A stretch of DNA of 64,000 nucleotides from Bacterioplanes sp965233665 (GTDB lineage Bacteria > Pseudomonadota > Gammaproteobacteria > Pseudomonadales > Oceanobacteraceae): the NCBI GenBank assembly GCA_965233665.1, contig CBDDTG010000068.1:1-64000 (forward strand), in the 5' to 3' direction. Below the pieces are notes generated by a model, which had not been told where the DNA came from, searched no databases, and was given only the letters and a program-made list of their open reading frames with translations. Below are positions 36,876 to 46,527 of this stretch, one piece after another; the first letter of the stretch is position 1, and each line of letters begins with the position of its first letter. The position numbers were made by a program, and so were the translations under genes.

Positions 36876-38228
36876 TTGCTACCCCTGATTGCTCGCCTGA
36901 CCGCCATTGATGAAGCCAGATTGCAACGCATTCTGGCCATTGGCGTGCCCATTATTGGCGGCATGCTGTCGCAAAGCCTGATCAATCTGATTGATGCCGC
37001 CATGGTCGGTCGCTTGGGCGAGCAGGCCCTGGCCGCCGTCGGCATCGGCAGTTACGCCAGTTTTATCGTGGTATCCACCGTGATGGGATTGGCCTCAGGC
37101 GTGCAAGCTCTGGTGGCCAGACGCTTTGGCGCCGGCGACTCTAGTCGCATGGGGCATACCTTTATTGCCGGCTTGCTACTGGCGGTATTGATGGGAGTGC
37201 CACTGACGGCGTTCTTTCTCACCATCAGCCCTTGGTTAATCCCTTGGTTTAACGCCACGCCCAACGTCGTTGAGGTGGCCATCCCCTACTTCGACTGGCG
37301 CACCCTGGCAGTAACCTTTGTTGCCATCAATTTTGTCTTTCGTGGCTTTTGGAGCGGCATTGGCGAGTCGCGCATGTACCTCAAGGTGCTGTTGCTGATG
37401 CACTTGGCCAACGTTGCTATTAGCTATGTGCTGATTTTTGGCATTGGCAACTGGGCGGGAATGGGCGCCGTTGGCTCCGGCATTGGCACCGCAGCATCGC
37501 TGGCACTGGGCAGCCTGATGTACGCCTGGCTGACCTTTCGCCGCCATAGTGCGCGCCTGCCCGATTGGCACTGGCCTAGCCGCCATGAGCTATTAACCTT
37601 GGCGCGCCTAGCCTTGCCCAACTCCACCCAGCAAACCTTGTTTGCCCTCGGCACCAGTGTGATGTTCTGGATCATTGGTCAAATCGGCACCCAGCAACAG
37701 GCCATTGGCCATATTTTGATTAGCCTGGCATTGGTATTAATTCTGCCGGCGGTTGGACTGGGCATAGCCTCCACCAGCCTGGTCGGCCAGTCCCTTGGGC
37801 GGGAGCAACAGCAAGATGCCTACCGCTGGGGTTGGGAGGTGGTGCGACTGGCCATGCTGGTGATGGCCTTGGTCGGCTTGCCACTGTGGTTATTTCCGGA
37901 ATGGATTCTGCGGCTATTTACCCCAGATGAGGATCTGATCGAACTGGGGACCTGGCCGCTGCGCATTTCAGGGCTGGCCATTGGCCTGGAGGTAGTGGCC
38001 ATGGTTTTGACCCAGGCCTTGCTAGGCGCCGGCGCAAGCCGTCAGGTGCTAAAAATCAATCTAGTGATGCAATGGCTGGTATTGCTACCGCTAGCCTATT
38101 TAATCGGCCCCGTCGCAGGGCTAGGCCTGCTCGGCATTTGGCTGCTGCAAGGTTTGCAACGCATTGCTCTATCTGCCATCTACACCGTCATCTGGCGGTC
38201 ACAACACTGGGCCAGAATACGCCTATGA
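36876..38228 (+). CDS. MATE-family efflux transporter
   Basis: A 450-residue membrane protein with about 12 membrane segments and two MATE repeats. The first repeat holds LSQSLINLIDAAMVGRLGEQALAAVGIG and the second FALGTSVMFWIIGQIGTQQQAIGHI. It is likely a sodium- or proton-driven drug or metabolite exporter. Translation starts at a TTG (36876) with a GAGG box. The stop overlaps the GDPD start by 4 bp. Confidence 0.9.
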   Translation: MLPLIARLTAIDEARLQRILAIGVPIIGGMLSQSLINLIDAAMVGRLGEQALAAVGIGSYASFIVVSTVMGLASGVQALVARRFGAGDSSRMGHTFIAGLLLAVLMGVPLTAFFLTISPWLIPWFNATPNVVEVAIPYFDWRTLAVTFVAINFVFRGFWSGIGESRMYLKVLLLMHLANVAISYVLIFGIGNWAGMGAVGSGIGTAASLALGSLMYAWLTFRRHSARLPDWHWPSRHELLTLARLALPNSTQQTLFALGTSVMFWIIGQIGTQQQAIGHILISLALVLILPAVGLGIASTSLVGQSLGREQQQDAYRWGWEVVRLAMLVMALVGLPLWLFPEWILRLFTPDEDLIELGTWPLRISGLAIGLEVVAMVLTQALLGAGASRQVLKINLVMQWLVLLPLAYLIGPVAGLGLLGIWLLQGLQRIALSAIYTVIWRSQHWARIRL

Positions 38229-39013
38229 GCGCAACCACCGTCATCAACAGCTGGCCGCTATACCACAGCATGCAGGGCGTGATCGCCCATCGCGGAGCCA
38301 GTGGTGAGGCGCCCGAAAACACGGCTCCAGCCATTCGCTTGGCACACACCCAAGGGGCGACTTGGGCCGAGGTCGACGTCACTATCAGCGCAGATGGCAT
38401 CGCCGTGATCCATCACGATGACGATTTAAGCCGCTGCAGCAACGGCCAAGGCCTGGTGGTCCAGCATGACTTGCTGCAGTTACAGCAGCTCGATGGCGGT
38501 AGCTGGTTTAACCCGCAATTTGGCGGCACCCCGATACTGACCCTGCATGAACTGCTGCAGCTGGCACAGGCACTGCCACTGGCGCTAAACCTAGAGCTCA
38601 AACCAGCCGCTGGCCTGGAGGCCGCGACCGTGCACGCCGTCGCCGCGACCCTTGCCGCCGTCGAAGCGACCCCCGTGTTGCTATTAAGCAGCTTTAGTGA
38701 ACTGGCGTTGGCGCTGGCCTGTGAGTGGCTGCCTGAACTGCCCCGCGCACTCAATGTGGACGCCATTCCCTCAGATTGGGCCCAGCGCCTTAGTCAGGCT
38801 CAGGCCACCAGCTTGCACTTCGATGCCGACGCCGTCGATTTTCAGTACCTAGCCGAAATTCACCAAGCGGGCATCGCCACCGCCGCCTTTACCGTCAACA
38901 ACACCGACCAAGCCAGCCAGTTATGGCAGGCAGGCGTCAGCGCTGTGTTCAGCGATTACCCTGAGCGACTCAGGCGGCATTGGTTACAATGGCAAGCCGC
39001 ACAATCGCGCTAG
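38225..39013 (+). CDS. Glycerophosphodiester phosphodiesterase
   Basis: A 262-residue cytoplasmic enzyme (no signal peptide) that splits glycerophosphodiesters into glycerol-3-phosphate and an alcohol, like UgpQ. The TIM-barrel motifs IAHRGASGEAPENT, EVDVTISADG and VIHHDDDLSRCS carry the active-site His, Glu and Asp. The start overlaps the MATE stop (ATGA). With gpsA in the window it contributes to the glycerol-3-phosphate pool. Confidence 0.92.
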   Translation: MSATTVINSWPLYHSMQGVIAHRGASGEAPENTAPAIRLAHTQGATWAEVDVTISADGIAVIHHDDDLSRCSNGQGLVVQHDLLQLQQLDGGSWFNPQFGGTPILTLHELLQLAQALPLALNLELKPAAGLEAATVHAVAATLAAVEATPVLLLSSFSELALALACEWLPELPRALNVDAIPSDWAQRLSQAQATSLHFDADAVDFQYLAEIHQAGIATAAFTVNNTDQASQLWQAGVSAVFSDYPERLRRHWLQWQAAQSR

Positions 39014-39121
39014 TTTTATGCTCACTGGTTATTTTCATATAGATAAATAGTCATTTTATGCATAACCAAGCTTTGCTATGGTGCGCCGATAAAATCACAC
39101 TAATTCGCCAACCGGATAGCT
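39014..39121. promoter_or_regulatory. AT-rich control region before cysI
   Basis: The 108 bp between the GDPD and cysI genes is AT-rich with loose TTAT/ATAA half-sites (around 39027-39066), the sort of sequence CysB binds in cysteine regulons. No exact site can be assigned by eye. A GCTATGGT box near 39075 could be a -10. Confidence 0.3.
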
Positions 39122-40783
39122 ATGTACGTTTACGATCAGTACGATCAGCAACTGCTGAATGAGCGGGTCGCCCAGTTCCGCGGCCAAATGGCCCGTTACC
39201 TGGATGGAAAAATCCCGGAAGAAGAGTTCTTACCGCTGCGCCTGCAAAATGGCATTTACGTGCAGCGCTATGCCCCCATGCTGCGTGTCGCCATTCCTTA
39301 TGGCTTATTTAACGCCCAGCAAATGCGCACCTTGGCCAGCATTGCCCGCGATTACGATAAGGGCTATGCCCACTTCAGCACCCGCCAAAACGTACAGTTT
39401 AACTGGCCAGCGCTGGAGCAATGCCCGGACATCTTAGAGCGCTTGGCAGCCGTGCAAATGCACGCCGTGCAAACCAGCGGCAACTGCATTCGCAACACCA
39501 CCACGGATGAATTTGCTGGCGTAACCGCCGACGAAGTCGTTGACCCACGCCCATACTGCGAGATCATTCGCCAGTGGTCGACTTTTCACCCAGAGTTCGC
39601 CTATCTGCCGCGCAAATTTAAAATCGCCGTCAACGCCGTACCAGATGCCGACCGTGCTGCGGTGCAAGTGCATGACATTGGCATCCAAATTGTGCGCAAT
39701 GAGCAAGGTGACATTGGCTATCGCGTTATGGTGGGCGGCGGCTTGGGTCGTACGCCGATCATTGGCACCGAGATTCGCAGCTTCTTAGCAGAAGAAGACC
39801 TGCTGACCTATTTGCAGGCCATCATTCGCATCTACAACCAGTTCGGCCGCCGCGACAACAAGTACAAGGCGCGCATTAAGATTTTGGTCAAAGCGCTGGG
39901 GCCTGAGCGCATGGCAGAGCTGGTCGAAGAAGAATGGCAGCGGATAAAAGATGGCGAAGACAAATTAACTGCCGCCGAGCTGGATCGTGTCAAAGCCCAC
40001 TTTACCTCGCCCGCTTACCAAACTCTGGAAGCCAACCCTGCCAGCTACCAGCAAGCACTGGCCGACGATGCTGCTTTTGCCCGCTGGGTACAGCGCAATG
40101 TGCGCGAGCACAAGCAACCTGGCTACGCCATTGTCAATCTGAGCCTTAAGCAAAAAGGCAACGCCCCTGGCGACGTGACTGCCGAGCAAATGGACGCCAT
40201 CGCCGATTTGGCAGAAGAATTTAGCCTGGGCGAGATTCGCTCGACTCACCAACAAAACCTAGTGTTGGCCGATGTCGAGCAGCAACGCCTGTATGAGTTG
40301 TGGCAGCAAGCCAAAGCCAACGGTTTGGCCACTCCAACCCTGGGCCTGTTGACGGACATGATTTGCTGCCCGGGCGGCGACTTCTGCGCCTTGGCCAATG
40401 CCAAGTCCATTCCCGTGGCCGAAGCCATTCAAGTGCGTTTTGATGACCTGGATTATTTGCACGACCTGGGTGAAATCGACCTCAACATTTCTGGCTGCAT
40501 GAACGCCTGTGGCCACCACCACGTCGGCAACATTGGCGTGCTGGGGGTCGATAAAAAAGGCGAAGAGTTTTACCAAATCTCCCTCGGTGGCAGCAGTGGT
40601 AACGACGCATCCTTGGGCAAAATTCTCGGCCCGTCCTTTGCCCGTGACGCCATGCCAGATGTGATCGCCAAGATTCTCGATTGCTACGTTGCCAATCGCA
40701 TCGATGGCGAGTCATTTTTAGAAACTTACCGTCGCGCTGGTCACACCGTGTTTAAGGAGGCTGTTTATGGCAAACCTGATTAA
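39122..40783 (+). CDS. cysI: Assimilatory sulfite reductase hemoprotein
   Basis: The siroheme enzyme reduces sulfite to sulfide for cysteine synthesis. At 553 residues it matches the Pseudomonas-type CysI. The duplicated ferredoxin-like and siroheme domains are visible: HFSTRQNVQFNW, QTSGNCIRNTT, and the 4Fe-4S/siroheme cysteines in CCPGGDFCALA and SGCMNACGHHHVGNIGV. It overlaps the DUF934 gene by 17 bp, as in Pseudomonas. With metH next to it, this is a sulfur-amino-acid region. Confidence 0.94.
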   Translation: MYVYDQYDQQLLNERVAQFRGQMARYLDGKIPEEEFLPLRLQNGIYVQRYAPMLRVAIPYGLFNAQQMRTLASIARDYDKGYAHFSTRQNVQFNWPALEQCPDILERLAAVQMHAVQTSGNCIRNTTTDEFAGVTADEVVDPRPYCEIIRQWSTFHPEFAYLPRKFKIAVNAVPDADRAAVQVHDIGIQIVRNEQGDIGYRVMVGGGLGRTPIIGTEIRSFLAEEDLLTYLQAIIRIYNQFGRRDNKYKARIKILVKALGPERMAELVEEEWQRIKDGEDKLTAAELDRVKAHFTSPAYQTLEANPASYQQALADDAAFARWVQRNVREHKQPGYAIVNLSLKQKGNAPGDVTAEQMDAIADLAEEFSLGEIRSTHQQNLVLADVEQQRLYELWQQAKANGLATPTLGLLTDMICCPGGDFCALANAKSIPVAEAIQVRFDDLDYLHDLGEIDLNISGCMNACGHHHVGNIGVLGVDKKGEEFYQISLGGSSGNDASLGKILGPSFARDAMPDVIAKILDCYVANRIDGESFLETYRRAGHTVFKEAVYGKPD

Positions 40784-41255
40784 TACTGAACAGCACATCG
40801 AGCAAGACCCATGGCACTGGGTGGACGACGAGCAAGCCATCGATGAGTTTGCCATCATCAGCTTGGAGCGCTGGCAAGCCCAACAAGCAGAGCTCAAAGG
40901 CCAGGCGCTGGAGCACAAGCTCGGTGTGCATTTGCGCAGCGATCAAACCGCGGATCAACTGGGTGAAGACGCACACTTGCTGGCGCTGATCAGCATCGAC
41001 TTTCCCAAGTTCACCGATGGCCGTGGCTACACCACGGCACGACTGCTGCGCCAGACGTATGGCTATCAAGGCGAGTTACAGGCAAGCGGCGACGTTTTGA
41101 TTGACCAGCTGTTTTATATGAAGCGCTGCGGCTTCAGTCGTTTTGCCCTGCGTGAAGACCAGGACATACAAGACGCCCTAGATGCCTTCGCCACCTTCAG
41201 CGTGACCTACCAAAGCGATGTCGGCGACCCCAGGCCGCTTTTCCGGCGCCGCTAG
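40767..41255 (+). CDS. DUF934 protein, sulfite reductase partner
   Basis: A 162-residue protein of the DUF934 family, found almost always next to cysI and thought to help electron delivery or assembly of the reductase. The family pattern ISIDFPKFTDGRGYTTARLL is near residue 70, and QLFYMKRCGFSRFAL follows. AAGGAGG precedes the ATG, which lies 17 bp inside cysI. A terminator follows. Confidence 0.92.
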   Translation: MANLINTEQHIEQDPWHWVDDEQAIDEFAIISLERWQAQQAELKGQALEHKLGVHLRSDQTADQLGEDAHLLALISIDFPKFTDGRGYTTARLLRQTYGYQGELQASGDVLIDQLFYMKRCGFSRFALREDQDIQDALDAFATFSVTYQSDVGDPRPLFRRR

Positions 41256-41262
41256 CCCCATC

Positions 41263-41292
41263 AAAAAAGCCACCGCTTAGGTGGCTTTTTTA
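41263..41292 (+). terminator. Terminator of the cysI-DUF934 unit
   Basis: AAAAAAGCCACC and GGTGGCTTTTTT form a hairpin with a 4-base loop, ending in a T run. Confidence 0.9.
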
Positions 41293-41324
41293 TTGCCTCC
41301 GCATCCCACTTCAATTCAGCAAAT

Positions 41325-41340
41325 ATTGATAATTATCATT
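41325..41340. promoter_or_regulatory. Fur-like box before the HAF-repeat gene
   Basis: ATTGATAATTATCATT is a near-perfect palindrome with overlapping GATAAT and ATTATC half-sites, as in Fur boxes, 81 bp before the HAF-repeat gene. A further TTGATAAG-type half-site lies 16 bp downstream. Iron control is inferred. Confidence 0.42.
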
Positions 41341-41421
41341 TCAACTTAAGCTCTTATTGATAAGGTAGTTTGCAGCAGCCCACACAGGGCTAACTCAATT
41401 CCTCAGTTCATTGGAGCTCTT

Positions 41422-42519
41422 ATGAAACGCTTTACTGCTGTGCCCACCGCTTTGCTGATCAGCGCCATCAGCTCGCTGGCCAGCGCCAACCCGTCGAATT
41501 TGCCGCGCTACACCTTTACCGATTTGGGCACACTGGGCGGGCCTGAAGCCGCCGCGCTGGACATCAACGATGTCGGCGATATTGTCGGCTGGTCTGATGT
41601 CGACAACGACAAAGCCTGCTTTACTGCCGGCGGGCCCATTAACTGCCATCATGCCTTCATGATTCGTGACGGTGAAATGCACAGCCTTGGCCAAGGCCGT
41701 GATGATGCTCAGCATACACAAGCGAGCAAGATCAACAATCAAGGCCACATCATTGGTTACAGCCGGGTCGTATATCAGCAAGGCTGGCAGTACTTGCCCT
41801 GGCGACTCAGCGAAACCGGCGCAACGCCGCTGCCCTTGTTAAGCGACGAAGCCGGTAGCAACGCGATGGCCACCGACATCAATGAACTAGGCGACATTGT
41901 CGGCTGGGCGGATGCCGATAGCGGACAGGACACCGCCGTCATATGGCGAGATGGCGACGTTTGGCCCATTGCCGAGCATGAAAGTTTTTACCGCCGAGCA
42001 AGCGCCACCAATAACCTCGGCGATATCGCCGGCTTTGAATACGAGCGCTGGTCTGGCAAGCCCAATCGCGGTTTTGTGCAAACCCTGTTTGGCTTCAGCA
42101 TGCTTGAGGCTGACGAAACCTTGTGGAGCGAAGCACAGGAAATAAACGACTTTGGCGTGATTGCAGGCTCCAGCACCGACCGCCCATTCTCGCCCCAGCA
42201 AGCCACGCTGTGGCTACCCGGGTTAGATGGCCAACTGGATAAGCATATTATTGGCACTTTAAGCCAGCAGCTGGGAAGCTCATCTGAGTTTCTCGACATT
42301 AACTTGGCCGGTATGGCCGTTGGTTTTTCAGCCGACAGCAATGCCGCCAGTGCGATTCTCTACCTTGATGGGCAGCTGCTGGATCTAAACCGCCTCACAA
42401 ACGTCGATGGTCAGCTAACCCAAGCCACGGGTATTAATCTGCAAGGTCAGATTGTTGGTAGCTACCTTGATCGACAAGGGCGTCAACGCGCTTATCTGCT
42501 CACTCCCATGGCAGACTAA
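41422..42519 (+). CDS. Secreted HAF-repeat protein
   Basis: A 365-residue protein with a signal peptide (about 1-23, ending LASA) followed by repeats of the HAF type. Each repeat of roughly 45-50 residues holds an IND-GDIVG core: ALDINDVGDIVGWSD, KINNQGHIIGYS, DINELGDIVGWAD, ATNNLGDIAGFE, EINDFGVIAGSS, INLQGQIVGSY. The repeat count is about seven and the fold is probably a beta propeller. The function of the family is unknown. A Fur-like box upstream hints at iron-limited expression. Confidence 0.85.
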   Translation: MKRFTAVPTALLISAISSLASANPSNLPRYTFTDLGTLGGPEAAALDINDVGDIVGWSDVDNDKACFTAGGPINCHHAFMIRDGEMHSLGQGRDDAQHTQASKINNQGHIIGYSRVVYQQGWQYLPWRLSETGATPLPLLSDEAGSNAMATDINELGDIVGWADADSGQDTAVIWRDGDVWPIAEHESFYRRASATNNLGDIAGFEYERWSGKPNRGFVQTLFGFSMLEADETLWSEAQEINDFGVIAGSSTDRPFSPQQATLWLPGLDGQLDKHIIGTLSQQLGSSSEFLDINLAGMAVGFSADSNAASAILYLDGQLLDLNRLTNVDGQLTQATGINLQGQIVGSYLDRQGRQRAYLLTPMAD

Positions 42520-42590
42520 CCAGTTGGCCGCCTACGCGGCCACCCCGTTTTGCACTGGCGCATGTTGCATCGCTCCCGTACTCTTGCTGC

Positions 42591-43751
42591 ATGCCTGAAG
42601 ATATTATTTTTGCCTTTTTCATCGTGTTTGCCGGTGCAGCCGTATTTGCCACGGTTGCACTCTACACGCGCCAGCCACTCATCATTGCCTACATTGGCTT
42701 AGGCGTACTGGCTGGCCCCTTTGGCATGGGCTGGATCGAGCATCCAGAAGCGCTGTCGCACATGTCCCATATCGGCATTATCTTCTTACTGTTTTTGCTC
42801 GGGCTAGACATGCAACCCAGGGCGCTATTGGCTGTGCTGCGCCAAGCCACTTCCGTCGCCTTGCTCAGCTCACTGGTGTTCGCTGCCAGTGGCTTTGTCA
42901 TAGCCTGGGCCTTTGGATTCGGCTTACTCGACAGCATCATCATTGGCCTTGCCATGGTGTTCTCGTCCACCATCATTGCCCTCAAATTACTGCCCACCAC
43001 CGTGCTGCATCATAAGCACATGGGCGAGCTGATGATCGGCCTGCTGCTGATTCAGGACATTCTCGCCATTATTACGCTGATCGTCTTAGGCTTTATGGCA
43101 GGCGATCAGGACATTCCACTGTGGCAACCCTTACTGGCGATGCCCCTACTGGCAGGCAGCTGTTACGCAGCCGTACGCTGGCTGCTGCTGCCACTGATAC
43201 AGCGTTTTGATCGCTTTCAAGAGTATCTATTTATTCTTGCGATTGGCTGGTGCCTAGCCATTGCCGAAGCGGCTGCCAAGCTGGGGCTAACCTATGAAAT
43301 CGGCGCCTTCGTCGCCGGCGTGGCCTTGGCCACCAGCCCGGTGGCGCAATTCATTGCTTTGAGCTTAAAGCCACTGCGAGACTTTTTCTTAGTGATGTTC
43401 TTTTTTGCCCTGGGTGCAGGCTTAGACCTGGGCTTGCTGTCGGATGTTTTATTGCCGGCCAGCCTCTTGGCAGCCGCCGCCTTAGTGGTAAAACCAGTAA
43501 CTTTGAGATATTTACTAGCGGGGTTCAGTGAACATCCTAGACTGGCCTGGGATGTAGGCTTTCGACTGGGGCAGATCAGCGAGTTTTCGTTACTGATCGC
43601 CTTTGTTGCCAGTGAAAGCGGGCTATTGAGCCAGCCCGCATCGCTCACCATTCAGGCCACCGCCATCATCACCTTTGCCATTTCTAGCTACATCGTGGTG
43701 TTTAACTACCCCAACCCAATTGCCGTTAAAGACCATTTGCGCCGCGATTAG
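42591..43751 (+). CDS. Monovalent cation:proton antiporter (CPA2/KefB type)
   Basis: A 386-residue membrane protein with about 12 segments and the CPA2 exchanger fold: PLIIAYIGLGVLAGPFGMGW at the start, LLFLLGLDMQP, LAMVFSSTIIALKLL and GAFVAGVALATSPVA. It lacks the C-terminal TrkA-N domain of KefB/KefC, so it would not be nucleotide- or glutathione-gated in that way. Ion specificity is unknown. It overlaps the convergent acuI by 4 bp. Confidence 0.9.
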   Translation: MPEDIIFAFFIVFAGAAVFATVALYTRQPLIIAYIGLGVLAGPFGMGWIEHPEALSHMSHIGIIFLLFLLGLDMQPRALLAVLRQATSVALLSSLVFAASGFVIAWAFGFGLLDSIIIGLAMVFSSTIIALKLLPTTVLHHKHMGELMIGLLLIQDILAIITLIVLGFMAGDQDIPLWQPLLAMPLLAGSCYAAVRWLLLPLIQRFDRFQEYLFILAIGWCLAIAEAAAKLGLTYEIGAFVAGVALATSPVAQFIALSLKPLRDFFLVMFFFALGAGLDLGLLSDVLLPASLLAAAALVVKPVTLRYLLAGFSEHPRLAWDVGFRLGQISEFSLLIAFVASESGLLSQPASLTIQATAIITFAISSYIVVFNYPNPIAVKDHLRRD

Positions 43752-44737
43752 TCGCGGCTCAAGTCCAAGCGGTAGCGACCGACGCCCTGACCTTGGAACA
43801 GCGCATCAAGCACCTTAGGAAGCTCACTGCGGCCAATGTCTGTGACCAGTTCATTCAACAGTGGCAGCGACCAATCAGAGGCGGCTTTATCCAGCACCGC
43901 TTGTTTAAGAGCGCGTGGAATTTCCACTGAGTCAACGCCCAGCACACTGACGCCGCGCAAAATAAATGGGAACACGCTGACATCAAAGTGGGTGCCAGCA
44001 ATCATACCGCATGTAGTCACCGCGCCTTCTGGGTGTATTTGCGGCACCAAAGCAGCCACTAAATCACCGCCAACGGTATCGACCGCCGCCTGATACTGAG
44101 TGCGAGCCATGGCTTTGCCTTTGACCGCTAAAATATCATCGCGGCTAACCACGCTGGTGGCACCTAATCGGCTCAAGAATTCGGTTTGCTCCGCTTTCCC
44201 TGACACCGCTGCCACCGAATACCCCAAACGCGCCAACAAGGCCACGGCCACTGAGCCGACACCTCCGGTTGCGCCGGTGACCACCACCGGGCCATTGCTC
44301 GGCGCAATGCCATTGCGCTCAAGCTTCATGACACTCAACGCAGCAGTAAATCCAGCGGTGCCCCAGGCCATGGCGTCAGCACAGCTTAAGCCTGACGGTA
44401 AACGCAGTACCCAGCCGGCCGGTACCCGAATGCGCTGGGCAAAACCGCCATCGGTATTCATGCCCAAGTCATAACCAAACACCACGACCTCATCACCGGC
44501 ACTGAACTCATCAACCTCACTGTTGACCACACGTCCAGCGGCATCAATGCCCGGCGTATGCGGGTAGTCACGGGTAACGCCGCGATTGCCGCTGTATGAC
44601 AGCGCGTCTTTATAATTTACCGAGGAGTATTGCACCTCTATTTCGACGTCTCCTTCGGGCAAGGCAGTGCGTTCCACCGACTGCCATTGACCTTGAAAGC
44701 CTGTGTCCGTCTGTTCTACCCGAAATGCCGAAAACAT
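43748..44737 (-). CDS. acuI: AcuI/YhdH-family acrylyl-CoA reductase
   Basis: A zinc-free medium-chain reductase that turns acryloyl-CoA into propionyl-CoA with NADPH. The 329-residue protein has NYKDALSYSGNRGVTRDYPH near residue 38, GIDAAGRV, the GTAGFTAALS segment and the NADPH motif VTGATGGVGSVAVALL near 155. In marine bacteria AcuI detoxifies acrylate from DMSP; the substrate is not proven here. It lies 3 bp after the sohB stop on the same strand. Confidence 0.88.
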   Translation of the reverse strand: MFSAFRVEQTDTGFQGQWQSVERTALPEGDVEIEVQYSSVNYKDALSYSGNRGVTRDYPHTPGIDAAGRVVNSEVDEFSAGDEVVVFGYDLGMNTDGGFAQRIRVPAGWVLRLPSGLSCADAMAWGTAGFTAALSVMKLERNGIAPSNGPVVVTGATGGVGSVAVALLARLGYSVAAVSGKAEQTEFLSRLGATSVVSRDDILAVKGKAMARTQYQAAVDTVGGDLVAALVPQIHPEGAVTTCGMIAGTHFDVSVFPFILRGVSVLGVDSVEIPRALKQAVLDKAASDWSLPLLNELVTDIGRSELPKVLDALFQGQGVGRYRLDLSRD

Positions 44738-44740
44738 AAG

Positions 44741-45808
44741 TTACCCCTTTGAATGCAATTGACGGTTGGCCATGGTCAGCAAGCGCACACCGGCTTTTTC
44801 AACGCCTGCTTGCACTGCCATCCCCAGCTTTTCTTGCAGTGACTTGCGTTGCTCATAGCTAACTGTGAACACATCGGCATGGTCACAGGCATGAATCAAA
44901 TAATCGTCACTGGTGCCGACTTCATCGATTCAAACGATATTCCAGCGCCTGCTGGCCGTACCAGATATCACCGGTAGCTACCGCTTCCAAATCGACTCGC
45001 GGACGATACTGCTGCACATGCTGTTTGAACAGCTGATGAGTATCCTCCAAATCGTGTTGGAATTTCTCTTTGGCTTTGATCGTATTGTGCCCAAACATGG
45101 TCACTGTGCGCTTGTATTCACCGGCGGTGAACATTTTCAAAATCGACGTCGTTCCTCTTAAGCAAGCGATGAAAGTTGGGCAGTTGAGCCACCACACCGA
45201 TGGAGCCGATGATGGCAAAGGGCGCAGCGACGACTTTATCTGCCAAGCAAGCCATCATGTAACCACCGCTGGCGGCAACCCTGTCGACGCATACCGTCAG
45301 ATGAATGCCACAGTCACGAATGCGCTTGAGCTGCGAAGCCGCCAGACCATAGCTGTGCACCATGCCACCGCCGCTTTCCAGTCGCACGACGATCTCATCT
45401 TCTTTGCGGGCAAAGGTCAGCACGGCGGATATTTCTTCGCGCAGAAGATCAACATCACTGCGCGAATATCGGCATTCAAAGTCGAGTACGTACACACGCT
45501 TGCGCGCTTCCGGCTGTGGCTCCATGCCATCTTTGGCGCGTTTTTTCTCCGCCCATGCGCTTGGCTTTTTGCTCTTTCTTTTCTGTTTTTCCAGCTGTCT
45601 TTTGTACTTCTTTGTCTGCACACCGCTGCCCGCAGCTGTTGCTGATGATCGTCGAGCTCGTCATTTAGCTTTTTAATGTTGAGCTCGCCATCGCTGTCGC
45701 TGCGGTTGCGCATGCTCAAAGAGGCAAATGCCGCCGATGACCACCAGAATGGCGATGACAATGGTTACTGCTTTGAGGACAAACAAACCGTAGTCCGCTA
45801 AGAATTCC
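44741..45808 (-). pseudogene. sohB: Inner-membrane peptidase SohB, several frame breaks as written
   Basis: SohB is a membrane-bound S49 peptidase related to SppA. A GTG start (45808) behind GGAAGGAAAT opens VEFLADYGLFVLKAV. The frame then changes near 45740, 45625, 45136 and 44930. Restored, it reads VYVLDFECRYSRSDVDLL, KDEIVVRLES-like text, ASGGYMMACLADKV with the catalytic Ser, GSIGVVAQLPNFH, MFTAGEYKRTVTMFG and IWYGQQALEYRLIDEVGTSD. That totals about 353 residues (349 in E. coli). The breaks at 45625, 45136 and 44930 are each fixed by shortening short base runs. These look like sequencing errors. Confidence 0.85.
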
Positions 45809-46056
45809 ACCGTGATTTCCTTCCATCTTGAGTTAAAGCGCAAGCATAACTGAAGCCGCTGCCGCGCACACCCGTCACGACGGACAAGGCATTCAAACCA
45901 AACGTATGAATTTTGATTGACACCCAACAGGGCCGCACCTAGAGTGTTGCCGTCTGGCTGCAGACGCGCGCGGGATGCTGACCCAGTGTTTTCCGACGTC
46001 AGCTGTACTCCTGCCAGCCGAACCCTTGATCTGACAAGTATTAAAAGGAACCACTC

Positions 46057-46374
46057 ATGGCATCTGTTGCAGAAATCATTGAAACCATGAACAGCAAGTT
46101 CAACGCCGACGCTGCTGCCGGCCTGGACCTGATTTTCCAATTCAAACATCGAAGACGGTGATACTTACCACTTGGGTTGTTAAAAGACGGCACTTGTGCT
46201 GTTGAAAAAGGCGAGAACGACGACGCCAACGTTACCCTGATTATGAACACCGAAACTTTCGAAGGCATCGCAACTGGCGAAACCGACGGCATGCAAGCGT
46301 TTATGTCTGGTCAACTGCGTGTTGAAGGCGACATGATGCTGGCGACCAAACTGGGCGAACTGTTCCCAGCGTAA
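46057..46374 (+). pseudogene. SCP2 sterol-binding-domain protein, three single-base insertions as written
   Basis: A small lipid-binding SCP2-fold protein. The frame opens at ATG 46057 behind AAAAGGA with MASVAEIIETMNSKFNADAA. It breaks at AAA (46144-46146) and would be restored by dropping one base there, one in GGG (46174-46176) and one in AAAA (46182-46185). That gives 104 residues including FNIEDGDTYHLVVKDG and the typical end MSGQLRVEGDMMLATKLGEL. Three insertions summing to three bases in a conserved gene point to base-calling errors. It stands alone, divergent from sohB. Confidence 0.82.
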
Positions 46375-46380
46375 GCTTGA

Positions 46381-46408
46381 TCACCAGGGGCCCTGCTCCT
46401 GGTGTTTC
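46381..46408 (+). terminator. Hairpin after the SCP2 gene
   Basis: CACCAGG and CCTGGTG form a stem around GGCCCTGCT, 7 bp after the stop, followed by TTTCCCTCC. Confidence 0.55.
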
Positions 46409-46485
46409 CCTCCCCTCCCTGCTATCTGCTTTCTTAATTCTCCGCTTTCCTGTTCACGCTGATTTTTCCTTTTCACGCGCGCAAC

Positions 46486-46516
46486 AAAAAGCCCGCGATG
46501 AACGCGGGCTTTTTTA
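46486..46516. terminator. Bidirectional terminator between the SCP2 gene and ppiD
   Basis: AAAAAGCCCGCG and CGCGGGCTTTTTT form a strong GC-rich hairpin with flanking A and T runs, between convergent genes. Confidence 0.88.
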
Positions 46517-46527
46517 GCCAAGCAACC

